Source: CAYRFQ01 sp964423615 (lineage in GTDB: Bacteria > Planctomycetota > Planctomycetia > Gemmatales > Gemmataceae). From it: DNA of 6,408 nt. The stretch covers positions 1 to 6,408 of the forward strand of contig CAYRFQ010000192.1 of the NCBI GenBank assembly GCA_964423615.1, written 5' to 3'. The position numbers and the translations under genes were made by a program. Of the stretch, positions 1 to 5,282 are shown one piece after another. Each line of letters starts with the position of its first letter. Position 1 is the first letter of the stretch. The notes beneath the pieces are model-generated. The model searched no databases. It worked only from the letters and a program-made list of their open reading frames with translations, and was not told the DNA's origin.

Positions 1-318
1 ATGGACGTCATACAAGGTCGGCGACTTTGGGGTTCGTCCTTTGGCCAGAGGTTTGATTTCGGAATGAGTTCGGTGATTCTGCAGACCTTGGTGGGGGCGG
101 TTCCTGGGGAAGAGGATTGAGGTAGCTCGTGACGGTCGGGGAGTTGGCCATTTCCAGTGGCCAACCTCGGATCGTTGGTGAGTTGATCCTCGTTTAAGGG
201 AGAGGATCAAAGCGCTGCAAAAGGCGGCAACCTCTCCTTCATCGACCCAAGCGAAGATGACATTGATGATTTGGGCTGTAACGAGGGTGTGACTGTGGAT
301 TTTGGAATTCTGTGTTCG
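1..318 (-). pseudogene. Possible decayed tail of an integrase-core (rve/DDE) transposase
   Basis: A minus-strand frame is open from about position 318 to the left edge but has no ATG and no ribosome binding site. Between about 50 and 75 it encodes PRNRPHQGLQN, which resembles the (E/N)RPHQGLGN motif near the C-terminus of IS3/IS481-type integrase-core transposases. Just after this motif, the frame shifted by +1 reads TELIPKSNLWPKDEPQ, which could be the displaced continuation, so a frameshifted relic is possible. The first two catalytic aspartates and the rest of the core are not recognisable upstream, and the sequence continues outside the window. The call rests on one short motif. Chance similarity in non-coding DNA is a real alternative. 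Confidence 0.25.
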
Positions 319-396
319 TCATAGGTACACGCGAGCCGCGGGGACTAAATTGTAGTCCAGAAATGGTACACGCGAGCCGCGTGTACCTACGACGAA
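315..396. repeat. Inverted-repeat cluster with GTAGGTACACGCG core (REP-like)
   Basis: Nineteen bases at 315-333 (TTCGTCATAGGTACACGCG) are repeated in inverse orientation at 378-396 with one mismatch. Inside the right half lies a perfect palindrome at 365-387: arms GGTACACGCG and CGCGTGTACC around the three bases AGC. A smaller hairpin, GGACTA/TAGTCC with loop AATTG, sits between the arms at 342-358. No gene overlaps the cluster convincingly. The arrangement resembles bacterial REP/BIME-type intergenic repeats. The same core returns near 5118-5282, which shows that the element is dispersed. Its mobility mechanism and any function are unknown. Confidence 0.75.
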
Positions 397-438
397 ATGA
401 AAAGTACACGCGAGCCTGGGGTGCGTAACTGCGGTCCA
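326..438 (+). repeat. Imperfect 35-bp direct repeat carrying GTACACGCGAGCC
   Basis: GTACACGCGAGCC occurs in direct orientation at about 325-338, 366-378 and 404-416. The first and third copies can be aligned ungapped for about 22 bases beyond the shared 13-mer, both ending in GTCCA, with about 26 of 35 positions identical by eye. This suggests duplication of a longer unit and not only of the palindromic core. The middle copy instead continues into the palindrome at 365-387. Confidence 0.5.
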
Positions 439-555
439 CTGGGAGATATCGTAGTTCGAGTAAGGGCTCCTGCAAGTCTTGGCATCAGATGACTGTGGCT
501 ACCATTTTGCAAGGCTCCGACTCGCACGAGGGAAGAAACAATCGCTCGGCTTTGA

Positions 556-588
556 GCCCAGGTTGAAAGCTGGGCATGGTTATCCATG
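556..588 (-). terminator. Hairpins just after the uspA stop, possible terminator
   Basis: Starting about 8 nt beyond the uspA stop codon there are two small adjacent stems: CATGG/CCATG with loop TTAT at 575-588, and GCCCAG/CTGGGC with an 8-nt loop at 556-575. They share a base at position 575. Neither is followed on the minus strand by a clear run of T, so this is not a classical intrinsic terminator. The position at the end of the transcription unit is the main argument. Confidence 0.25.
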
Positions 589-595
589 GAAGGAG

Positions 596-1045
596 TTACT
601 CGTCAGGGATTTCTGTCTGTGACGTCCGGACAGTCACCACGGGACAAGAAGCGTTCCGCGTCACCGAGTCGGCGACGCTACCCAAGAACACTCGGGACAA
701 ACCGCTTCGTCCATGGGTTCCCATCACAATGAGGTCGCAGCGCTCTTCCTTGGCTACGCGAACGATTTCGTCTGATGGATGACCTTCGGCGATCACCCCT
801 TCGGCATTGACATTGGTGTTGGCTGGTAGGAGGACTTGTAATCGGTCCAGTAATTCTTGATCCGATTGCGGTGGGTCGGGAAGGGTCATGCCAAATTCTC
901 CCTCTACGACCTCGGAAGGCATTTTCACATGCAATAGCACCAGCCGTGCGGAATAATCCCGTGCTAGAGAGTGCGCAAGATGGAGAGCGTGAGTGGAGAG
1001 TTCGGTGAAGTCAGTTGGGTGTAGTACGGTCTTTATGGCCAACAT
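596..1045 (-). CDS. Universal stress protein, UspA family, single domain
   Basis: Predicted cytoplasmic universal stress protein of 149 residues, the usual length for one Usp domain. The N-terminus (MLAIKTVLHPTDFTELS) matches the first beta strand and the conserved D of Usp folds. The C-terminal half carries GTHGRSGLSRVFLGS at residues 109-123, which fits the ATP-binding pattern G-x2-G-x9-G-(S/T), followed by a typical CPVVTVR final strand. It is therefore likely of the ATP-binding (MJ0577-like) subclass. The start at 1045 was chosen because AGGAGG lies six bases upstream; a GTG 69 bases further upstream has no comparable site and would add an atypical N-terminus. The gene stands alone, 234 nt after the acyl-CoA dehydrogenase. 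Its trigger cannot be read from the sequence; a role in stress or energy-limited states is known for the family. Confidence 0.93.
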   Translation of the reverse strand: MLAIKTVLHPTDFTELSTHALHLAHSLARDYSARLVLLHVKMPSEVVEGEFGMTLPDPPQSDQELLDRLQVLLPANTNVNAEGVIAEGHPSDEIVRVAKEERCDLIVMGTHGRSGLSRVFLGSVADSVTRNASCPVVTVRTSQTEIPDE

Positions 1046-1051
1046 CGTAAT

Positions 1052-1057
1052 CCTCCT
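1052..1057 (-). promoter_or_regulatory. Ribosome binding site of the uspA gene
   Basis: A perfect AGGAGG on the minus strand, separated by six bases (ATTACG) from the ATG at 1043-1045. It decides the start codon in favour of the 149-residue protein. Confidence 0.85.
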
Positions 1058-1095
1058 CTCGGACGTCCGAAGACATCGAATGGAAACAGCAAGGA

Positions 1096-1154
1096 GGATC
1101 GGTTTGCGAAGCACAAACTGAGGGGTGGTTCAAGGTAGCAGGCAAAACCGATCC
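1096..1154 (-). promoter_or_regulatory. Inverted repeat in the uspA leader
   Basis: GGATCGGTTTGC at 1096-1107 and GCAAAACCGATCC at 1142-1154 are inverse copies, differing only by one extra A/T in the run. In an RNA they could form a stem of about 12 pairs enclosing roughly 34 nt, located about 50 nt upstream of the uspA start. It could be a leader structure, an operator, or the end of the upstream transcript. No T-run follows it. No convincing -35/-10 pair was found in the 234-nt gap. Confidence 0.4.
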
Positions 1155-1187
1155 GTCTTGTTGGTCGGCATTTTCCGTTATTCAGAT

Positions 1188-1217
1188 GATGAGGAAGGGG
1201 AGAGGTCCTCCCTCATC
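1188..1217 (-). terminator. Stem-loop downstream of the acyl-CoA dehydrogenase gene
   Basis: GATGAGGAAGG (1188-1198) and CCTCCCTCATC (1207-1217) pair over 11 positions with a single mismatch and an 8-nt loop. The stem begins 62 nt beyond the dehydrogenase stop codon. On the minus strand it is followed by TGAATAACGG, not by a T-run, so rho-independent termination is only a possibility. A role in mRNA 3'-end protection is an alternative. Confidence 0.35.
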
Positions 1218-1279
1218 GATCGAAATACGCTTCTATCAGTATTGTTCGATCTTTTGGTCAGAAAGGAAAGGATAATCCA

Positions 1280-2500
1280 TCATTTATAAGCCTGGAATTC
1301 CTTTCCCAGGAGGGCAGAAGCGATCTTCAGTTTTAGGATTTCGTCTGTCCCCTCATAAATGCGACAGACTCGAACGTCCATTAGATGGCGACCAGGTCGG
1401 TAGATGGTCGACCAACCTTTTCCGCCCCAAACTTGAACAGCCCTGTCGGCGGCATCCCAAGCCGCGTTCGTTGCATAGAATTTGGACTGGGCGGCAAGTA
1501 GTTCTGCTTGGCGTTGCCTAGCTGGGTCGTCCGGATTCGCGTTGGCGAGGTCTTTCGCTTCGGCGGCCCGGAAGAGCAAGCACTCACTCGCGATGCGATC
1601 CATTTCGATCTGGGCGATGTGGTCCTGGACGAGTTGGTGTTTTCCGATTTCCTTTCCGTGTTGGAAGCGCTCTCTGGCATACCGGAGCGATTCGATCAGA
1701 CAGTCCTCGATTACTCCCAGGCATCCTGCGGCGACGCTGAGTCTCCCGCTCACAAGGGTTCCCATGGCAATGCGAAAACCGTCTCCTTCGTCACCGAGCA
1801 TGTTCTCTAGCGGGACCTCGTGATCCTCCAGCGAGAACATTCCAGTGTTCGAGGTAAACATCCCCATTTTGTCGTTGAGGCTTTCGATCTGGACGGTCTC
1901 TCCTTCGAGGTCGACGATGAACGCACTGATCCGCCCACCTTCAATCCGCTGTCCGTCCTTGGCGGGATAAGCAAACGTCACAACCGAGTTGGCGATCCCC
2001 GCGTTGGAGATGAGATACTTGTCGCCATTGAGAATGTACTTGTCGCCCTTACGTTCGTAGGTCGTTTGCATTTCTAACGGATTACTGCCCGCTTCGGGCT
2101 CGGTCAATCCAAAACAGAGAGTTATCTCACCGTTTACGGCAGCCGACAAGTAGCGATTTTTCTGGTCTTCATTTCCCCACGTCAAGATGGGGTACTCACC
2201 GATCGAGGTGTGTCCGGAGAAAAACGTTCGGACGCCTGTTCCTTCCTGGCCGATACGCATCAACGCCTTGACATATGTCAGAGTATCGGAGCCACGTCCT
2301 CCGTACTCCTTGGGAACGGGCATGCCCAGTAGGTTATACTTTTTGGCCAGGGGAACAACTTGATCGTTGAATTTGTGGGAGACGTAACACAGTTCTTCGT
2401 GCGGGCGTAGTTCTTCGCAGAATGCGTTGACGTCGGCCAGAAGCTGATCTCGCTCTTGTTCTGTAAAGTGCGAAGGCCTCGAGATTGTTGCGGTTGCCAT
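1280..2500 (-). CDS. Acyl-CoA dehydrogenase
   Basis: FAD-dependent flavoenzyme of 406 residues, a usual length for the family, predicted to introduce an alpha-beta double bond into an acyl-CoA and pass electrons to ETF. The order of parts is canonical: a helical N-terminal domain (about 10-125), the middle beta domain with CFGLTEPEAGSNP (129-141), and the C-terminal helical domain from about 245. RIYEGTDEI at 380-388 places the likely catalytic base at Glu383, as in short/medium-chain and glutaryl-CoA dehydrogenases. VWGGKGW (357-363) is the usual conserved segment before it. There is no signal peptide. The ATG at 2500 has a strong ribosome binding site. No ETF, thiolase or enoyl-CoA hydratase gene lies beside it, so chain length and pathway (fatty acid or branched-chain amino acid) cannot be assigned. 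The family call is secure, the substrate is not. Confidence 0.96.
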   Translation of the reverse strand: MATATISRPSHFTEQERDQLLADVNAFCEELRPHEELCYVSHKFNDQVVPLAKKYNLLGMPVPKEYGGRGSDTLTYVKALMRIGQEGTGVRTFFSGHTSIGEYPILTWGNEDQKNRYLSAAVNGEITLCFGLTEPEAGSNPLEMQTTYERKGDKYILNGDKYLISNAGIANSVVTFAYPAKDGQRIEGGRISAFIVDLEGETVQIESLNDKMGMFTSNTGMFSLEDHEVPLENMLGDEGDGFRIAMGTLVSGRLSVAAGCLGVIEDCLIESLRYARERFQHGKEIGKHQLVQDHIAQIEMDRIASECLLFRAAEAKDLANANPDDPARQRQAELLAAQSKFYATNAAWDAADRAVQVWGGKGWSTIYRPGRHLMDVRVCRIYEGTDEILKLKIASALLGKEFQAYK

Positions 2501-2864
2501 GGTTAACTCACCTCATGAAAAACAGACTCTCTATGGAGCTTGGAATGGCTTGAGTTTGGGCGGTCCTGCAGGCGTTCTATGGATCTTGTTTCAACCACGG
2601 TTCCCACTCACGGCTAGGATCTGACGCCCTTTCGGGGCTGAAAATCGAAATCACGACACCTATTGGTCCAACCAGCCAAGTAGGGAGGAGGATTTTGGAA
2701 AATTCTCAACACAAACGGAAACCGATCTAAATGCAAGCGAGGACCTCTTTTGAGAACCTCATCTGTCGTTCGGCTTAACATATAACCCATCTCGGCTGTG
2801 ACTGCGATGTCGACCAACAGTCTCGAAAGCGGTTCCGAAAGCCGCACGGCTCTTTCTCGGGGAT
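2501..2864. other. Intergenic stretch between dipeptidase and acyl-CoA dehydrogenase
   Basis: This 364-bp gap separates two transcription units. A 77-codon minus-strand frame (2614-2847, GTG start) begins 18 nt after the dipeptidase stop, but it has no recognisable motif and no clear ribosome binding site, so I do not call it a gene. A short GCCC/GGGC hairpin lies near 2627-2639. The gap presumably holds the promoter of the dehydrogenase gene, but I could not find a convincing -35/-10 pair. Confidence 0.5.
2508..2514 (-). promoter_or_regulatory. Ribosome binding site of the acyl-CoA dehydrogenase gene
   Basis: GAGGTGA on the minus strand is an extended match to the 3' end of 16S rRNA and lies seven bases upstream of the ATG at 2498-2500. 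It supports that start codon and suggests efficient initiation. Confidence 0.8.
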
Positions 2865-4109
2865 TTAATTGGTCCAGTTCTTGGCGACCCTTTCGGCTTG
2901 TTGGAACGCCCTGAGTAAGTTGTCCCCGAGAACTTTATGAATTTGCTTGCGGTTGTAGCCGCGGTTCAACAACTCTTGCGTGATGTACGGATAACACGAA
3001 ACGTCCTCGAGTTGAGAAGGCAAGGAACTCACGCCATCATAATCGGAGCCGATCCCGACGTGGTCGATGCCGGCCACTTTGATTATATGCTCGATGTGAT
3101 CAACTACGTCATGGACGGTCCCTTTGGGAACCGGGTGTTTGGCCTTCCACTGGCTCCATGCCTGTTGGAAATCTTCCTTCTTGGGATACTGTTTCTTGAG
3201 GTCCCGGTACACCTGGAACATGTGCTTCATCGAGCGAGCTGCCTCAGGAACGACAAAACCCGAATAAAAGTTGACCATCACGACGCCGCCGTTCTTCTTT
3301 AACTTTTTGAGCACCTGGTCGGGGACGTTCCGGGCGTGCTTGGCCACTGTGTAAGCCGAAGAGTGCGACGCGATGATTGGTGCCTTAGTGACCCGCAAAA
3401 CGTCTTCCATCGTCTCGACGGACACATGGGAGATATCCACGAGCATGCCCAAACGGTTCATCTCGCGAACGACGCCTTCGCCGAATTGACTCAAGCCGTT
3501 ACTCTTCGGGTCGTCCGTAGCGGAGTCGGCCCAGTCGAGCGTTTCCGAATGAGTCAATGTCATATAACGTACACCGAGTTTGTGGTACAAACGCAACACC
3601 CCGAGAGAATTGGCGATCGAATGTCCACCCTCGACGCCGATCATCGACGCGATTTTGCCTTTCTTGCGGATACGGTAAATGTCGTCGACTGTCTTGGCCA
3701 TCTCGAAGACGTCGGGGTAGGTCTGGACCATGCGGTGGATGAGGTCGATTTGTTCGAGCGTCAACTTGACGGCCGTTTTCTTGGCTCGCGTGCTCGCGGG
3801 TACGTAGGCAGACCAAAACTGCATGCCCACGTTGCCCTTTTTCAGTCGTGGGATGTCGGTATGCAATTTTGGTTGGGGCTTCCGAATGTCGATACTCCGG
3901 AATTTGTTATTGCCTTCACGCATGGCCCAGGGGAGATCGTTGTGGCCATCGACGAGAATGGCCGATTTATGAATTTGGAGGGCGAGTGGGGTCAGTTTTA
4001 CCATCCCACGAGGAGCTTTGTCCCTGGGAGATTTCGATTCTTCGGCAATCAATTGCGATGGAAGGAACCATGCGTAGAGTGCCAAGAATAATGCAAATAC
4101 GCGAGCCAT
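2865..4109 (-). CDS. Exported membrane dipeptidase (renal dipeptidase family, peptidase M19)
   Basis: Zinc dipeptidase of 414 residues that hydrolyses L,X-dipeptides, some with a D-residue in second place, by family knowledge. From the chosen start it opens with a signal peptide: MAR followed by a hydrophobic stretch (about 4-21), with cleavage likely near residues 20-24. No lipobox cysteine is seen. The M19 metal-site motifs are all present: DGHNDLPW (His56, Asp58), GVEGGHS (Glu160 as bridging ligand), DISH (His228), ASHSSA (His249) and GIGSDYDG (Asp356). ARNVPD at about 259-264 matches the substrate-binding arginine segment. The enzyme should act in the periplasm or on the cell surface. The ATG at 4109 was preferred because GAGGA lies eight bases upstream and the signal peptide then starts properly; an upstream GTG at 4166 has no binding site. 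It follows the creatininase-like gene by 62 nt, probably in one operon. Confidence 0.94.
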   Translation of the reverse strand: MARVFALFLALYAWFLPSQLIAEESKSPRDKAPRGMVKLTPLALQIHKSAILVDGHNDLPWAMREGNNKFRSIDIRKPQPKLHTDIPRLKKGNVGMQFWSAYVPASTRAKKTAVKLTLEQIDLIHRMVQTYPDVFEMAKTVDDIYRIRKKGKIASMIGVEGGHSIANSLGVLRLYHKLGVRYMTLTHSETLDWADSATDDPKSNGLSQFGEGVVREMNRLGMLVDISHVSVETMEDVLRVTKAPIIASHSSAYTVAKHARNVPDQVLKKLKKNGGVVMVNFYSGFVVPEAARSMKHMFQVYRDLKKQYPKKEDFQQAWSQWKAKHPVPKGTVHDVVDHIEHIIKVAGIDHVGIGSDYDGVSSLPSQLEDVSCYPYITQELLNRGYNRKQIHKVLGDNLLRAFQQAERVAKNWTN

Positions 4110-4117
4110 GATCGGAG

Positions 4118-4122
4118 TCCTC
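4118..4122 (-). promoter_or_regulatory. Ribosome binding site deciding the dipeptidase start
   Basis: GAGGA on the minus strand, eight bases upstream of the ATG at 4107-4109. The alternative GTG at 4164-4166 is preceded by TTCTAGAAAAC and lacks a purine-rich site, which favours the shorter protein with an N-terminal signal peptide. Confidence 0.6.
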
Positions 4123-4171
4123 AGAAGCCAGAAAATCCAGGCAGGTTTATTATGCGGGAAAGTCACGTTTT

Positions 4172-4957
4172 CTAGAACGGGAATTGGTCATCCATTTCGG
4201 CGTTGGCCAACTCCACGACGAACGATGAGATTCGTTCGACCAATACGTCCATCAATTTTTGGCCCTTTTCGGCTGTGGCTTTCTTTGGGTTTCCCATGCC
4301 GGTGTTGGTGCTCGCCAAATGCCACGGACGTGTGATGCTGATCCACCCTTTGTTAATCGCTTCGAATCGAGTCGGGCGTTGGGCCCCGTCGTCGGCAAGG
4401 GGCAGATCGACCAAGTCAGGAAAGAATGCGAGTCCAAGACTCGTCTCTACTTCGTCGGCGTGTTCGCCGGGTTCGTCGAATATTTCGTGGTAGACATCAC
4501 GGGCGATTTTGTACCAATCGCAAACACACAGGAAGACATTTGTTTTGTGATGAATCTGCCGGACCAGCGGTTTGAGTTCATTGCCGCCATGACCGTTCAG
4601 AAGAAGGATTTTACGGATGCCTTTTGGTTCGATCGATTCGACGATGTCGGTGATTATGTGTAGGAGTGTTGTGGGCGTGAAGTTACATGTGAGTGCGCCA
4701 GGAATCTTCAAATAGTTTGTATTTACGCCGTAAGGTATTGTGGGAAGGAGAAGGACTTTGGTACCCGCATTGTGTGCGCTTTCACAGATTCTCGCACCTA
4801 TCTCGTCGACTTGATAGTTGTCTGTGGCATACGGCATGTGTAGATTGTGTGGTTCCGTAGCTCCGAAAGGCAAGATGACGACTTCCCACTTGGTTTCTCG
4901 AATGAATCCGTGTCGTTGTTCGGCGAGGATGTATGGCCGTGGGCGATTTGTGGGCAT
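4172..4957 (-). CDS. Creatininase-family amidohydrolase
   Basis: Metal-dependent hydrolase of 261 residues from the chosen start, in the 240-270 range usual for the family. Ligand motifs are visible: GATEPHNLHMPYATD (about 33-47, with Glu35, His37 and Asp46 as probable metal ligands), LLLNGHGGNE (118-127, His123) and HADEVETS (166-173, Glu169). The family includes creatininase, ArfB-type formamide hydrolases and MftE. The second glutamate found after the histidine in true creatininases (NGHxE) is glycine here (NGHGG), so creatinine as substrate is doubtful. There is no signal peptide, so the enzyme should be cytoplasmic. The ATG at 4957 (MPTNRPRPYILAE) was chosen to fit family N-termini; a TTG at 5008 would add 17 residues and neither start has a strong binding site. 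A dipeptidase gene follows 62 nt downstream. Confidence 0.9.
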   Translation of the reverse strand: MPTNRPRPYILAEQRHGFIRETKWEVVILPFGATEPHNLHMPYATDNYQVDEIGARICESAHNAGTKVLLLPTIPYGVNTNYLKIPGALTCNFTPTTLLHIITDIVESIEPKGIRKILLLNGHGGNELKPLVRQIHHKTNVFLCVCDWYKIARDVYHEIFDEPGEHADEVETSLGLAFFPDLVDLPLADDGAQRPTRFEAINKGWISITRPWHLASTNTGMGNPKKATAEKGQKLMDVLVERISSFVVELANAEMDDQFPF

Positions 4958-5033
4958 CTTGGCGAATCCTGTGATTGGACTAGGAACATGAGAGTCCCAG
5001 ATCGACAACTCTCATGATTGTAAAACAGAAGAT

Positions 5034-5061
5034 ATTGTAGGGCGGGGCTTTGGACGTGCAA
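5034..5061 (-). promoter_or_regulatory. Candidate sigma-70 promoter of the creatininase-dipeptidase unit
   Basis: On the minus strand TTGCAC (5056-5061) and TACAAT (5034-5039) are separated by 16 bases, a good match to -35 and -10 consensus. Transcription would start near 5027, leaving a leader of about 70 nt before the ATG at 4957. A second TACAAT (5017-5022) lacks a matching -35. The promoter lies between the gene and the repeat pair beside the transposase. Confidence 0.4.
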
Positions 5062-5117
5062 GAGAAGCTGCGTTACGGATTTTCCTCTGGCTTTTGGAAT
5101 TTGGATTTGCTGGAAAA

Positions 5118-5282
5118 TCGTAGGTGCACGCGGCGAGCAGTCGGATTAATCAGATTTGTGTTTGTTGTGGTTCTTATGGTTCCGTGGTTTCACACCAACG
5201 GCTGAGATCTATCGTCTCTAAGAGGCTGAACATACAAAACAAGACGTGTATTTATCCATCCGCACGCCGCGTGTACGTACGA
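5118..5282. repeat. Inverted repeat pair of the CGTAGGTACACGCGGC family
   Basis: TCGTAGGTGCACGCGGCG at 5118-5135 and CGCCGCGTGTACGTACGA at 5265-5282 are inverse copies with 16 of 18 positions matching, about 129 bp apart. Each differs by one base from the core CGTAGGTACACGCGGC found at 376-391 (minus strand), so this is the same family as the cluster at the left end of the window. The right arm lies within the 3' extension of the transposase frame. The sequence between the arms shows no gene. Confidence 0.65.

Larger units (their letters stand above)
1..595. other. Gene-poor stretch left of uspA
   Basis: No intact gene with a credible start and ribosome binding site was found here on either strand. 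The stretch contains the possible integrase remnant (1 to about 318), the GTACACGCG repeat cluster (315-438) and small hairpins just downstream of the uspA stop. Short open frames at 239-475 and 387-587 (minus strand) run through the repeats and show no recognisable protein motifs. The remaining part, about 440-550, shows nothing identifiable. Confidence 0.6.

Noticed and set aside
315..438. CRISPR array
   Set aside because: There are only three unevenly placed repeats with palindromic and degenerate structure, no uniform spacers and no cas genes nearby.
239..587. Two minus-strand open frames of 78 and 66 codons left of uspA
   Set aside because: They cross the palindromic repeats, overlap each other and encode no known motif.
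2627..2639. GCCC/GGGC hairpin as a terminator
   Set aside because: The stem is only four pairs with no T-run on either strand, and it is far from the dipeptidase stop.
2614..2847. A 77-codon minus-strand frame with GTG start after the dipeptidase gene
   Set aside because: It has no ribosome binding site of note and no recognisable domain or motif, and it lies in an intergenic gap where a frame of this length is expected by chance.
3203..3216. GGTACACCTGG and CGTACACCG matches to the repeat core within the dipeptidase gene
   Set aside because: They share only GTACAC with the repeat family and are explained by coding sequence.
3336..4091. A 251-codon open frame on the plus strand inside the dipeptidase gene
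   Set aside because: It is antisense to a well-supported M19 dipeptidase with all metal-site motifs. Its own translation shows no family features, so it is a shadow of the real gene.
4958..5008. Longer creatininase-like protein starting at TTG 5008
   Set aside because: A TTG start without a spaced ribosome binding site would add an atypical N-terminus before the family-like PYILAE segment. It cannot be fully excluded because the ATG at 4957 also has only a weak site.
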